64,000 bases of DNA from Pseudomonadales bacterium. Lineage in GTDB: Bacteria > Pseudomonadota > Gammaproteobacteria > Pseudomonadales > Pseudohongiellaceae. The notes below the pieces were generated by a model. It did not search any database, was not told the DNA's origin, and saw only the letters and a list, made by a program, of their open reading frames with translations. The DNA is taken from positions 620,001 to 684,000 of the forward strand of contig JACKOH010000002.1 of NCBI GenBank assembly GCA_024234395.1, given 5' to 3'. Positions 47,895 through 57,639 of this stretch are shown one piece after another. Made by a program: the position numbers and the translations under genes. Each line of letters begins with the position of its first letter. The first letter of the stretch is position 1.

Positions 47895-49205
47895 ATGCAT
47901 ACCACGCAAGGACCGATCGGCTTCTGGTCGGCGGTCTCGATGGGCATCGGCGCAATGGTCGGAGCCGGAATATTTGCCCTGCTCGGTGAAGCCAGTGCCA
48001 TCGCCGGAAGTGCCGTTTATCTGTCGTTCCTCATTGGCGGGGGTGTCGCTCTTGCAAGTGCTTACTCGCTCGGCAGACTGGGAGCGGCACTTCCCTCCTC
48101 CGGTGGAATCATAGAGTATCTGACTCAGGCGTACGGGATTGGCTATTTCTCCGGCTCAATGAGTATCATGCTCTATCTCTCCGCCCTGGTTTCCCTGAGT
48201 CTTATCGCCGAGGCTTTCGCTAATTACGCGACGACTTTTCTGCCCGACGGTGCGTCGCCTGTCTGGCAACCGTTTTTTTCCACCGCCATCGTAGTGCTGT
48301 TTGTTCTGATTAACCTGCGCGGTGCCAAAGATGTGGCTATCTGGGAGCGGCTGACGGTGGCGGTAAAATTTCTGGTCCTGGTGGCCTTTTCAATAATCGG
48401 AATCGCCTATGCGAACCCTGACCTGTTGTCACCAGGCAATTACCCGGCGAGCAACAATATTTTCTATAGCCTGGCGGTAACTTTCTTCGCATTCGAGGGC
48501 TTCCGGGTGATTACCAATACGGCTGAAGATATGCCGGATCCCGCCCGTACCCTGCCCAGGTCGATGATGGCTGCGGTTTTTATTGTCATGTTGCTTTACG
48601 TTGCCATTTCCTTTGCCGTGTTTGGAAATCTACCGGTAGACGAAGTCATCGCGGCCAGGGATTTTGCCCTGGCCCAGGCTGCGCTGCCGCTGCTCGGTCA
48701 TACCGGATTCACCATCGTCACGGTAACCGCATTGATTGCAACGGCGTCTGCCATCAACGCGAACCTCTATTCGGTCACCAATGTGACTTATCAGCTGGCG
48801 AAAGATGGCGAGCTTCCGGAAGTGTTTGGTGAGCCAATCGCACACAGCAGAGAAGGACTGATAATCAGTGGAACGTTCGTTATTTTACTGACTCTGTTGT
48901 TCGATCTGAGCATCATTGCCGCGGTAGGTTCCATAAGTGTGCTGTTTGTTCACACGGTCACTCATGTCGGCCACCTGAAAATAATTGCCCGGACAGCCGC
49001 TTCCCGATTGCTGGTAATACTGGCCGCGCTGCTCTGTTTCGCTGCCATGCTCCTGGCACTGGTCTATGTGCTTGGTAACTCCGGTCAGGTCGGCTATATC
49101 CTCATTGCATTTCTTGTTTTTTCGGTGGTAACAGAAGTAATACTTCGAAAGTTATTTCACCGTAAGGTAAAGCCGAGATTGCTGCAGGTACCAGCCAGTG
49201 GCTGA
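47895..49205 (+). CDS. APC-superfamily amino-acid permease
   Basis: 436 aa with about 12 membrane helices. Typical start GFWSAVSMGIGAMVGAGIFA (glycine-rich TM1), AFEGFRVITNTAEDMPDP in the middle. Imports an amino acid or polyamine. The stop overlaps the start of the next GNAT gene by 8 bp. Confidence 0.9.
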   Translation: MHTTQGPIGFWSAVSMGIGAMVGAGIFALLGEASAIAGSAVYLSFLIGGGVALASAYSLGRLGAALPSSGGIIEYLTQAYGIGYFSGSMSIMLYLSALVSLSLIAEAFANYATTFLPDGASPVWQPFFSTAIVVLFVLINLRGAKDVAIWERLTVAVKFLVLVAFSIIGIAYANPDLLSPGNYPASNNIFYSLAVTFFAFEGFRVITNTAEDMPDPARTLPRSMMAAVFIVMLLYVAISFAVFGNLPVDEVIAARDFALAQAALPLLGHTGFTIVTVTALIATASAINANLYSVTNVTYQLAKDGELPEVFGEPIAHSREGLIISGTFVILLTLLFDLSIIAAVGSISVLFVHTVTHVGHLKIIARTAASRLLVILAALLCFAAMLLALVYVLGNSGQVGYILIAFLVFSVVTEVILRKLFHRKVKPRLLQVPASG

Positions 49206-49752
49206 ATATTTCCCCCTGTACATGGCCCGCGAAAATCTGGAACACGTCGTAGTTCCGGAAATGCCAACCGGAATCCGCTTTGCCAATATGGACCCAGACA
49301 ACCTCTTGCCCTGGTATACCCTGCAAAGATTATCCGAGCCGCATCTGACAATCCACGACGGACTGCTGGAACAACAACTGGTGGATATCGCCGCGCTGTC
49401 CGGCAGAGGTTTCTATCTTAAACAGTTCGATGAAATCATCGGCACTGGTATTGCCTGGTGGAATACCGACAACCAGGGGCAGCGCTGGGGTCAACTTCGC
49501 TGGGTGGCTGTTCATCCCTCCTGGCGGGGTCTGGGCCTGGGCCATCTGCTGGTGTCCAGGTTGCTTGTGGAAGTTAGCAATACCGACACCAGGTGTTTCC
49601 TGGAAACGTCCGCCGAAAGGCTTGCTGCCATCAGGCTCTATCGAGGGCTGGGATTTCAGCCGAGGGCAGAATCCCCGCGCGGTAAGGCGCTGTGGCAGCA
49701 AGTGATGCAACGCCTGGCGGATGACGATGAGCAATCCCGCGAGTTCCGGTAG
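49198..49752 (+). CDS. GNAT acetyltransferase
   Basis: 184 aa from GTG overlapping the permease end. LRWVAVHPSWRGLGLGHLLV carries the CoA loop (RGLGLG) and AAIRLYRGLGFQPR the C-terminal motif. May be coupled to the permease. Substrate unknown. Confidence 0.88.
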   Translation: MAEYFPLYMARENLEHVVVPEMPTGIRFANMDPDNLLPWYTLQRLSEPHLTIHDGLLEQQLVDIAALSGRGFYLKQFDEIIGTGIAWWNTDNQGQRWGQLRWVAVHPSWRGLGLGHLLVSRLLVEVSNTDTRCFLETSAERLAAIRLYRGLGFQPRAESPRGKALWQQVMQRLADDDEQSREFR

Positions 49753-49786
49753 AATACAGGGCTGTTGTCCCAGAGGAACTTCCGAA

Positions 49787-50689
49787 GTGCAAAACTCACG
49801 CCTGCAGCGATTACTTTCGCTGACCATCACTGCAAGCGCCACCCTGTTACTGATATCGCCTGGTGTCGCGCCGCAGGCCGCAGCGCAACAGGACCCCTTG
49901 ATCGAAACCATAGTCGCACTGGAAATACAGTTGCAGGCCAGAATCGGGGTAGCCGTTTTCGATACCGGGACCGGCCGGCATTGGGAATATCGGGAGAGCG
50001 AACGATTCCCCATGTCGAGCACGTTCAAAACCCTGGCCTGCGCGGCACTGTTGGTTCGGGTGGATCAGGGTCGGGAGGATTTAAACCGATCAGTGACGTT
50101 TCAGGCGGCAGATCTGGTGTCCTATTCACCGGTCACCGAGGCTCATACGGGAGCCGCAGGGTTGACTTTGAACCAGCTTTGCGACGCAGCGATCACGGTA
50201 AGCGACAATACCGCCGGTAACCTGATACTGCAGGCAATAGGGGGACCGCAGGGGCTGACCCGGTTTCTGCGTACCACTGGAGACCAGGTTACCAGACTGG
50301 ACCGATGGGAAACCGAACTCAACGAAGCCGTGCCAGGAGACGAGCGGGATACCACGACACCAGGCGCAATGGCACTACTCCTGGAAAACCTGGTACTGGG
50401 AGAAACCCTTACCCCGGAATCAAGGTCCAGGTTGCAACAATGGCTGCTCGGGAATACGGTTGGCGATGCCCTGCTCCGGTCGGGGATTCCTGCCGACTGG
50501 AAAATAGGCGATAAGACTGGGGCGGGAGGCTACGGTTCGCGCTCCATCGCAGCGGTCATGTGGCCACCGTCCCGGCAGCCGGTTATCACGACCATCTATA
50601 TCACGGAAACCGAAGCATCTTTCGACGCAAGAAACGCTGCCATGGCAAAACTTGGGGATACCATTGCTCGCGTCATTGAAAGTCCCTGA
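49787..50689 (+). CDS. Class A serine beta-lactamase
   Basis: 300 aa from GTG 49787 (AGAGGAAC upstream). Signal peptide about 33 aa (LLLISPGVAPQAAAQ). All class A motifs present: Ser78-T-F-Lys81, S139-D-N141, Glu175 in ETELN, K243-T-G245 (GDKTGAGGYGS). Periplasmic hydrolysis of beta-lactams is expected; spectrum cannot be told. Chromosomal context, no IS or attC next to it. Confidence 0.93.
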   Translation: MQNSRLQRLLSLTITASATLLLISPGVAPQAAAQQDPLIETIVALEIQLQARIGVAVFDTGTGRHWEYRESERFPMSSTFKTLACAALLVRVDQGREDLNRSVTFQAADLVSYSPVTEAHTGAAGLTLNQLCDAAITVSDNTAGNLILQAIGGPQGLTRFLRTTGDQVTRLDRWETELNEAVPGDERDTTTPGAMALLLENLVLGETLTPESRSRLQQWLLGNTVGDALLRSGIPADWKIGDKTGAGGYGSRSIAAVMWPPSRQPVITTIYITETEASFDARNAAMAKLGDTIARVIESP

Positions 50690-50764
50690 AGATCAATGGC
50701 AGGGTTCAGTTTTAAAATTGCCTGCTCCCCTGAAAACCAATAATTGAATGGTTTGTTACCCGGC

Positions 50765-51175
50765 ATGGAAAAATTATTCAGACTTTCCGGCGCAGTCAGA
50801 CACGATCCCGAGATCGATGCCTGGCTGAGCCAGGATCCGGTAGAGTTGTTTTCGCTGGCACGGCACTGGTTCGGCGTGCTGCGCAACAGCGGCGATGACG
50901 TCCAGGAACTGATTCATGATGGCTGTCCGGTAGCCTGTATCGCGGATGCAGCGTTTGCCTACGTCAATGTTTTTTCATCGCATATCAATCTGGGTTTTTT
51001 CACCGGTGCTCTGCTCGACGACCCTCACGGCCTGCTGGAGGGCAGCGGCAAGCGGATGCGTCACGTCAAGATAAGGCCCGGCGCAGAGCTGAGTTCAGCG
51101 GCCTTGCACGAGCTGATCAGAACCGCGTACCTGGATGTCAAAAGACGTATCGAAAGCGCCGGAGCTGATCATTGA
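50765..51175 (+). CDS. DUF1801-family protein
   Basis: 136 aa: WFGVLRNSGDDVQELIHDGC, AFAYVNVFSSHINLGFFTGA, GSGKRMRHVKIRPG. Intact paralogue of the gene split at 39056-41185. Overlaps the GrpB gene by 4 bp. Function unknown. Confidence 0.85.
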   Translation: MEKLFRLSGAVRHDPEIDAWLSQDPVELFSLARHWFGVLRNSGDDVQELIHDGCPVACIADAAFAYVNVFSSHINLGFFTGALLDDPHGLLEGSGKRMRHVKIRPGAELSSAALHELIRTAYLDVKRRIESAGADH

Positions 51176-51723
51176 CCTCCAATGAAATTCGAATCGTTGA
51201 ATTCCAGAACTGCTGGCAGGAAAAGTTTGTTGTGGAGGCAGCCCTGCTGCAATCCGCGCTTGGTGACGTTGCCAGGGCGATCCACCACATAGGCTCCACG
51301 TCTGTTCCCGGCCTGGCTGCCAAGCCAATCATCGACATCCTGATGGAAGTGCCCGGGTTATCAGAGCTGGACAATGCCTCAATCCATCTCCCTGCACTGG
51401 GGTACGAAATCATGGGAGAATTCGGAATCCCGGGCAGGCGGTATTTCCGGAAAGGACAATCCCCGCGAACCCATCATGTTCACGCGTTTGAAGCCGGTGA
51501 CAGGAATATTGTCCGGCACCTGGCGTTTCGTGATTATCTGACCCATCACCCGGAGGTGGCGGACCAATACGTTGGTCTGAAACGATCTCTCGCGAATCGA
51601 TACCGGCAGGATAATGAAGGCTATTGCAGGGGCAAGGAACCTTTCATCAGATTCCACGAAAACCGGGCCCTGGATTGGTACCTGAACACGCAAAGTCACT
51701 GCATCAGTAATGCTCAGTCTTGA
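51172..51723 (+). CDS. GrpB-family nucleotidyltransferase-like protein
   Basis: 183 aa from TTG: HHIGSTSVPGLAAKPIIDIL is the diagnostic GrpB motif (nucleotidyltransferase fold), then RTHHVHAFEAGDRNIVRHLA and FRDYL. Function unknown; C-terminus HRALDW-like. The preceding gene overlaps it by 4 bp. Confidence 0.92.
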   Translation: MTSNEIRIVEFQNCWQEKFVVEAALLQSALGDVARAIHHIGSTSVPGLAAKPIIDILMEVPGLSELDNASIHLPALGYEIMGEFGIPGRRYFRKGQSPRTHHVHAFEAGDRNIVRHLAFRDYLTHHPEVADQYVGLKRSLANRYRQDNEGYCRGKEPFIRFHENRALDWYLNTQSHCISNAQS

Positions 51724-52336
51724 AACGGCACTGCTCTTTTTTTCGGCTTCCTGCACCCTGGCGCTGGTGCCTGGCCCGGACAGCCTGTTTGTCCTGACCC
51801 AGTCGGCATTGCATGGACGACGAGCCGGACTGATGGTCACTACAGGCCTGTGCACCGGTCTACTGGGACATACCAGTGCCGTGACATTGGGTGTGGCCGC
51901 TATCTTTCAGACTTCGGTGCTCGCTTTCACGGGTCTCAAGGTGCTTGGAGCGGTGTACCTGCTTTTCCTGGCCTGGCAGGCTTTCCGTACCGGAGATACC
52001 GATGTCGAAGCCACCGGCGATGTCAGTCTGAGTTCCGGGCGTCTTTACGTTCGTGGTGTCATTATGAATATCACCAATCCGAAAGTGGCGATATTCTTCC
52101 TGGCCTTCCTTCCTCAATTCACCGATCCTGACGGCGGCTCGGTAACACTGCAGATTTTGCAGCTCGGTCTTCTGTTTATTGCCGCCACACTACTGATTTT
52201 CGGGGCAATTGCCTGGTCGAGCGGGTTTCTGGCTGACTGGTTGAAAAGATCACCGGCTTCTCAACGGGTAATGAACCGGATCGCCGGGACCGTGTTTATT
52301 GCTCTGGCAGTTCGACTGCTGATAACCGAGCAGTAG
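51710..52336 (+). CDS. LysE/RhtB-family exporter
   Basis: 208 aa, six helices: ALVPGPDSLFVLTQSALHGR (about 19-38) and GVIMNITNPKVAIFFLAFLP. Overlaps the grpB gene end by 14 bp. Probably exports homoserine/threonine-type amino acids. Confidence 0.93.
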   Translation: MLSLETALLFFSASCTLALVPGPDSLFVLTQSALHGRRAGLMVTTGLCTGLLGHTSAVTLGVAAIFQTSVLAFTGLKVLGAVYLLFLAWQAFRTGDTDVEATGDVSLSSGRLYVRGVIMNITNPKVAIFFLAFLPQFTDPDGGSVTLQILQLGLLFIAATLLIFGAIAWSSGFLADWLKRSPASQRVMNRIAGTVFIALAVRLLITEQ

Positions 52337-52445
52337 ATTCTGCGGTAATACCCGGTTGTACGGTAACCTGAAGGAAGTGGTGGTTGGTCCTGTGTTATAG
52401 TGGCTGTAGACACCCAACGCTGAAGAACAATTCGAGGAGTCGATC

Positions 52446-52649
52446 ATCGAAAACGAAACTTCCTTTTTCGGCACTCTGTGGCAGACGATAGTTGCTTTTT
52501 TCAAGAGTTCCGACGATATCAACATCATCGCCGTGAGCGTCGTCGTTGTTGTAGTTGCTGTGGCCGCGCTGGTCTGGTCGGAGCGCGCCGACCGGCGCCG
52601 CTTTAACAGAATGAACCCCCGTAACCGGCTCCGGCAACGGAACAAGTAA
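52446..52649 (+). CDS. Small one-helix membrane protein, no standard start codon
   Basis: 67 codons. SD GAGGAG (52434-52439) then ATC ATC GAA AAC: no ATG, GTG or TTG in the frame after the upstream TAG at 52407. Sequence IIENETSFFGTLWQTIVAFF, helix NIIAVSVVVVVVAVAALVW, basic tail RRRFNRMNPRNRLRQRNK. Coding character is strong. Either a rare ATC start or an ATG-to-ATC change. Confidence 0.5.
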   Translation: MENETSFFGTLWQTIVAFFKSSDDINIIAVSVVVVVVAVAALVWSERADRRRFNRMNPRNRLRQRNK

Positions 52650-52699
52650 ACCCTTCGCAGAATTCCAGTCGGAAAATCCCGCAGAGATGATCAGCAATC

Positions 52700-53101
52700 A
52701 TGGCCGCTATTACCGATCTCGATGAGCTGCTGAAGTCCCTGCATCCGGAATTGTCCGATATTGAATACGTATTCTGCAGCGTAACGCTCGACCTATGCGA
52801 GTGCCTGGCTTTTAATCCGCTGGCCACGTTTCGGGAAGCAGAGGGTCTGTCACTGGTTGTGCGCCGCGAGGTAGCCCAACAGGCGCAGCTCGAATACGAA
52901 GGGACTTTTCGGCTTATCACGCTGGGTGTGCATTCCAGTCTCGAAGCGGTCGGGCTGACTGCGGCGGTGGCCGGCAGGCTGGCTGCCAGGGGCATCAGTG
53001 CCAATGTGATTGCGGCTTGTTTTCATGATCATATACTGGTGCCGGCGGACCGGGCGGATGAAGCAATTACTGAACTGAAAGAATTGAGTCCAGGGCCATG
53101 A
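52700..53101 (+). CDS. ACT-domain protein (DUF2241 / ACT_3 type)
   Basis: 133 aa: VVRREVAQQAQLEYEGTFRL, LGVHSSLEAVGLTAAVAGRL and ANVIAACFHDHILVPADRAD, two ACT-like halves. Probably a small-molecule binding regulator. ATG 52700, RBS weak. Confidence 0.88.
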   Translation: MAAITDLDELLKSLHPELSDIEYVFCSVTLDLCECLAFNPLATFREAEGLSLVVRREVAQQAQLEYEGTFRLITLGVHSSLEAVGLTAAVAGRLAARGISANVIAACFHDHILVPADRADEAITELKELSPGP

Positions 53102-53159
53102 CGGGTATGCTGCTGAATCCTGATGCCACCCTATTCCGGCTTCAATGGACGGCTTTTCC

Positions 53160-53795
53160 ATGAATAGGGTAAAGGAAACGGTAGCTACATTTGACAAGTA
53201 TGCCGATCAGTACCTTGATCGTTTCCGCCAGTACGAACCTTATCTGTCCACCTTCGCGGCCTTTGCCGAATTGATGCGCCCACAACACCAGAGCGTACTG
53301 GATGTGGGTTGTGGCCCCGGAATTTTCTGCAATTACCTTGCAAACCGGTTTACCGGTCTGAAAATCACCGGCATCGACCTGGCACCCGCCATGCTGGAAC
53401 TGGCGCGCCAGACCGTTACTTCCGGTGAATTTATCCTTCTCGACTGCAGAGAAATGTCGTCTGTGCAGGGAAATTTTGACGTAATCCTGCTGGCATTCTG
53501 TCTTCCGTATCTCAACCGAGAAGAAGCTGTCAATCTGCTGGCAGCAGCCGCAGGAAAATTGAATGAGGGCGGACTCCTCTATCTGAGCACCATGGAAGGG
53601 GACTACACGAAATCCGGCTGTCAGACCAATTCCAGCGGAGATCGTGTTCATACCTATTACTACCAGTCAGACATGCTGGCCGATCAGCTGAATGCGCTGG
53701 ATCTGGAAATTGTGAAGCTGGACAGGAAGCTGTTTACTGGAGAGAACGAGAAGCCGGTCCAGGATCTGTTCTTCTTCGCCCGGCGGGTCTCCTGA
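53160..53795 (+). CDS. Class I SAM-dependent methyltransferase
   Basis: 211 aa from ATG 53160 (or ATG 53145): motif I VLDVGCGPGIFCNYLANRF, GIDLAPAMLELARQ, ILLAFCLPYLNREEAVNLL. Ubiquinone/biotin-pathway-like methyltransferase fold; substrate unknown. Confidence 0.88.
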   Translation: MNRVKETVATFDKYADQYLDRFRQYEPYLSTFAAFAELMRPQHQSVLDVGCGPGIFCNYLANRFTGLKITGIDLAPAMLELARQTVTSGEFILLDCREMSSVQGNFDVILLAFCLPYLNREEAVNLLAAAAGKLNEGGLLYLSTMEGDYTKSGCQTNSSGDRVHTYYYQSDMLADQLNALDLEIVKLDRKLFTGENEKPVQDLFFFARRVS

Positions 53796-53821
53796 TGGAG
53801 CCGGGTGAACCTGCTGCCAGG

Positions 53822-54436
53822 TTATAACTGCCGGGTCAGTTGCTCAAGGTATCCAAGTTGTTCCAAAACCCGATCATCCTCCGGCTCGATCTTTAAGGCC
53901 CGCCGGAAATAACAGCGCGCTTCCCTGTCACATTCACTGCAATCCTCACACTCATCCTCTTCAATCTGGCCAAGCACGACCATACCCAGGTAAAGCAACA
54001 GCTCGAAACATTCCCCGTTGTCGCGAAGCGCCACTTGAAGAATTTTCTTGGCTTCCGAGTTTTTCCCCTGATCGTGTAACGCCTTGCCTAGACTGAGGGC
54101 GAGATTTCTATCCTGGGCTCTGATTTCCAGTGCCCTTTTCAGATACCTTTCCGCCTCTTCAGACTGATTATTCTGTAACGAGACCCGTCCCAGGTTGGCA
54201 AGCACTTCAAAATTGGCCGGCTCCCGCCGCCGCGCCTGTTCCAGCATTCGCAGGGACAAATCCAGTCTGCCCAGAGCTTTGGCAATCAACGCCTGGTTAT
54301 TGAGCGTCATGACATGATACGGTTCCAGGGTCCGGACTCTTTCGTATAATTCCGAGGCGCGCTGCAGATTGCCGGCCCGATGAAAACGGTCGGCCGCGTC
54401 GAAAAGAAACTCAATATCAGACGGATTGGCAGACAT
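53822..54436 (-). CDS. Tetratricopeptide-repeat protein
   Basis: 204 aa composed of TPRs from about residue 8 to 190 (RFHRAGNLQRASELYERV; LGRVSLQNNQSEEAERYL). A CEDCSECDRE cysteine cluster between repeats is unusual. No signal peptide. Scaffold/assembly role likely. Confidence 0.88.
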   Translation of the reverse strand: MSANPSDIEFLFDAADRFHRAGNLQRASELYERVRTLEPYHVMTLNNQALIAKALGRLDLSLRMLEQARRREPANFEVLANLGRVSLQNNQSEEAERYLKRALEIRAQDRNLALSLGKALHDQGKNSEAKKILQVALRDNGECFELLLYLGMVVLGQIEEDECEDCSECDREARCYFRRALKIEPEDDRVLEQLGYLEQLTRQL

Positions 54437-54625
54437 CCCGGCAGTTTAGAGTTCCATTCCAGCCTGTTCAAGTTGAGGTCAGCGCCGGAGAGTTAAATTA
54501 GCGACAAGCCGGAAAAAAAATTACAGTTGCTTGAACCACGTCACAATCTTATGCTTTGAGTTCACGTAGCGTGCAACCCTGCCCGTGCGGAATTCTACCG
54601 GGCTGCCAGAGAGAGGAATCCGACA

Positions 54626-55111
54626 TTGCCGGGCTTCGTTAAAACCAGAATCGCGTACTATTTTGTAATCATGCTGTTGCTTGCCAGCTGCTCGGGGCTG
54701 GGTATCAACGAGCGACCTGTCGTAACGCTGACCAACCTGAGACTGCTGGAGTCGGAGGGTTTGAGTATGCGTTTCGCCATCGATCTGCGGATCACCAACC
54801 CGGGGCCGATTTCCATCCCGGTAGACGGGTTGTCCTGGGAGTTGCAGCTTGAAGGCAGCCGGATTCTTACCGGCGTCTCCAACAACGTGCCACTGCTAGA
54901 GGCCTATACCGAAGTCCCTCTAACAGTGGAGGCCAGTACCAACCTCACCGGCATGGTGGAACTGTTCACCCGACTGATGAGCCGTCGAAACGATCAGTTC
55001 GACTACGAATTGAGTACCCGGCTGGGCCTGGCCGGTTTCCGACTGCCCATTACTTACACCGACTCAGGGTCGGTAACCCTGACCCGCCTGCAACAGAGCC
55101 TGTCGCAATAG
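54626..55111 (+). CDS. LEA/WHy-domain lipoprotein
   Basis: 161 aa from TTG: lipoprotein signal with lipobox LASC (about 19-22), then a LEA-2/WHy beta domain with IDLRITNPGPISIPVDGLSW. These are periplasmic stress-related lipoproteins. Confidence 0.85.
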   Translation: MPGFVKTRIAYYFVIMLLLASCSGLGINERPVVTLTNLRLLESEGLSMRFAIDLRITNPGPISIPVDGLSWELQLEGSRILTGVSNNVPLLEAYTEVPLTVEASTNLTGMVELFTRLMSRRNDQFDYELSTRLGLAGFRLPITYTDSGSVTLTRLQQSLSQ

Positions 55112-55127
55112 CTTTGAAGAGCATCGG

Positions 55128-57554
55128 TCAGGGCCTCAGTTCCAGGGTTTCGAACAACACAGAAGCTATCTTTTCCCGGCTGTAGAAGGCGGGAAATACC
55201 CGGTCATTGGCCCACAGTTCAAACAGGTTGTCGTAAAGAGGGTGATCCGGATCCCCCACCTGTCCAGGCGTATTCATACCCAGCGTGTTGTCCCAATCCC
55301 GGGTATCCACCAGGATCCGGAACGATGCGCCGGTGGTCTGGTTGTCCCCGCCCCCGGTATTTCCCAGGGTGTAGCCGTTTCCTCCGCGGGGCGCCGGTCC
55401 CACATTGAGGCGTTCGCGGGTTGCTGCATCGACGGCGCTGGCGAGAGGATGTCTGATCAGGACGTGCTTGTAGCCGGCCTGCCCGTAAACCCAGTTGGAC
55501 TGGCTATTACCGAGTTTAGCGCGCAGGTCCTCCACTCCTTCCTGCAGCGCACTCAACAGGAACTGATCACGACCGGCAATGGGATCGTTTCCGAAATAAC
55601 CGTCAGGAGCGAGCAGGAAGTCGATCATGCGTTTCATGCCGATGGTCAGGTAATCCTGCGCTTGCGGAGGAATCTTAAGCAACTCGATTTTGTCCAGCAG
55701 CCGTCGCTCGAATGCCACGTAGATGCCTGCTTCGATGGAATCACGGTCCAGTACATAATCCCAATCAAGCAGTCGCTGTCTGGCCTGTTCCACGCCGGGA
55801 TCCGTAGCTGTCAGGTTTTTAAGCAGCGGCACCAGGGTCCGGGCCGGAATTGACAGGTAGTCGTGCTGCAGCTGGATCATATCCATCATATTGAATTTAC
55901 GCCCGGAACCAAGAACTTCACTGCCCCGTGCCCAACGGAAAGGATCGGTCCAGGTATAACCGATGGCATCCAGGTAAGGATAGTCCGGTGACGTATAATT
56001 GCTGTTGGAGGTTTCAATAAATCCCCGGGCGGGATTCAGATCGTGTGGCTTGGCCTTGATCGGCAGGTAACCATCCCATTCATACCGTCCATCGCCCGCC
56101 ACCGGTACCATGCCTGAGAAATTACGCCGTATCGGCGCGATGCCTACAGCCTGCCAGCCGATATTGCCGTCCCGGTCGGCCCAGATCATGTTCTCGCCGG
56201 GAATATTGCTGTAATTGGCGGCCTCCCGGAATTCGTCCCAGTTACGCGCCTGATTCATACGCAGTGAGGCCAGATAAGGTGCGCCCCCCGCTTCCATCCA
56301 GGCCGGCCGTACCGCATAGGCTAGATTTTTTGCTTCATCCTGAAAGGTCACCGGGCCATGGCGGGTATAGCGTAACCTGACCACCACCGGCGCGCTGTCC
56401 TTCACGTTGATCACCTCTTCGATCACCTGCATGTCTTCCCAGCGCCCGCCATACCGATATTGATCCGGGTTGTCCGGGTTGGTCTCGTAAACGTACAGGT
56501 CTTCACCGTCGGTGTTGAAAACAGTCAGTCCCCAGGCCCCATGCTCGTTGTGGCCGATAGAGATTCCGGGGATCTCCGGTTCCCCGCCGCCAATAACATT
56601 CCAACCCGGTCCCACCAGGTGCGCCCAGTAGCGCAATGACGGGACTGCCTGAGCCCGGTGCGGATCGTTGATCATCATCGGCCAGCCGTCCTGAGTGAGG
56701 TCGCCACTTACCACCCAGTTATTGCTGCCAATGTCGTCAATGGAGCGCTTGTTGAGATCCCGCTCCTCCTGATCCAGCACTGCTGCCAGTTGTTCGAAAT
56801 TGCCCTGGTCGTTGCGATAGGCAGTGACCACATCCTGCGGTTCGAAGCGCAACGTTCCCCGGTACGCGTTGTAGAGATAAAGGATGTCGTTTTCCAGCAA
56901 CGACTCGCAGTCGACCTGAGCATCCAGGCTCAGGTCCGGCTGGTGGGGATGAAAATAGGACAACTCCCGGACCCGTGCCTCTCCCAGCAGGCACACTGCC
57001 CGACCGGTGTTCAACTCGGCGCCGATATTACCCAGTAGCCCCTGATGCCGCGAGATCACCACCTCCTCGGTCCAGTGCCGCGGCTGAATGCCAAGAATTC
57101 TGAATGGCAGGGGAAGCTCTTCCGGCTGCTGCAGGGCCTCGTCGATGTAGGCATTCACACCGTGGACAAAGGCGCTGACGATATCGACGCCGCGCGGGTG
57201 ATAATGACTCAATTCCTGGCCGAGATTGCCACGAAACCTGAACAGGCGGGTGCCGTGGTCACGATCCACCGCCCGGGGACCGAGAATTTCGGCAGTGGTG
57301 CCGGTTGCCTGGGCGCGCCAGATCTCAAATTGGAACAATCGGTCACGTGCCGCGCTATAACCCTGGGCAAAAAACAGATCATGCTCCGTTTCCGCGTATA
57401 TGTGGGAGATTCCCCATTTGTCCTTGAGGATTTCGACCGGTTGGTCGAGGCCTTCGACCTGTAGTGAGCGGGTTGGCTGCGCCACAGTCACTTCACTGAG
57501 CAGGATCAGAAAGATTGAGGAAATTAGGGCCAGCAATGCGTTTTTGTGATTCAT
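55128..57554 (-). CDS. Penicillin acylase-family Ntn hydrolase
   Basis: 808 aa from ATG 57554 (GGCGGAA upstream). Signal peptide 1-25. Alpha chain, spacer, then autocatalytic site DDIG-SNNWVVSG with nucleophile Ser277; HEHGAWG-type segment (GISIGHNEHGAWGLTVF) and beta chain with RWARGSEVLGSGRKF. Periplasmic amidase acting on acyl-homoserine lactones, penicillins or similar amides; specificity unknown. Confidence 0.92.
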   Translation of the reverse strand: MNHKNALLALISSIFLILLSEVTVAQPTRSLQVEGLDQPVEILKDKWGISHIYAETEHDLFFAQGYSAARDRLFQFEIWRAQATGTTAEILGPRAVDRDHGTRLFRFRGNLGQELSHYHPRGVDIVSAFVHGVNAYIDEALQQPEELPLPFRILGIQPRHWTEEVVISRHQGLLGNIGAELNTGRAVCLLGEARVRELSYFHPHQPDLSLDAQVDCESLLENDILYLYNAYRGTLRFEPQDVVTAYRNDQGNFEQLAAVLDQEERDLNKRSIDDIGSNNWVVSGDLTQDGWPMMINDPHRAQAVPSLRYWAHLVGPGWNVIGGGEPEIPGISIGHNEHGAWGLTVFNTDGEDLYVYETNPDNPDQYRYGGRWEDMQVIEEVINVKDSAPVVVRLRYTRHGPVTFQDEAKNLAYAVRPAWMEAGGAPYLASLRMNQARNWDEFREAANYSNIPGENMIWADRDGNIGWQAVGIAPIRRNFSGMVPVAGDGRYEWDGYLPIKAKPHDLNPARGFIETSNSNYTSPDYPYLDAIGYTWTDPFRWARGSEVLGSGRKFNMMDMIQLQHDYLSIPARTLVPLLKNLTATDPGVEQARQRLLDWDYVLDRDSIEAGIYVAFERRLLDKIELLKIPPQAQDYLTIGMKRMIDFLLAPDGYFGNDPIAGRDQFLLSALQEGVEDLRAKLGNSQSNWVYGQAGYKHVLIRHPLASAVDAATRERLNVGPAPRGGNGYTLGNTGGGDNQTTGASFRILVDTRDWDNTLGMNTPGQVGDPDHPLYDNLFELWANDRVFPAFYSREKIASVLFETLELRP

Positions 57555-57639
57555 AATTTTCCGCCTCGCTTGATAGATAGGGAAAGGCAGCAAGCGCCTG
57601 AAAAGTTACAGCATAAGACGCAGGGACTGAATTGTCTAA

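Noticed and set aside
52395..52697. 100-aa minus-strand ORF between LysE and ACT genes
   Set aside because: The plus-strand frame here encodes a coherent membrane helix and basic tail with an SD; the minus ORF has no recognisable features.
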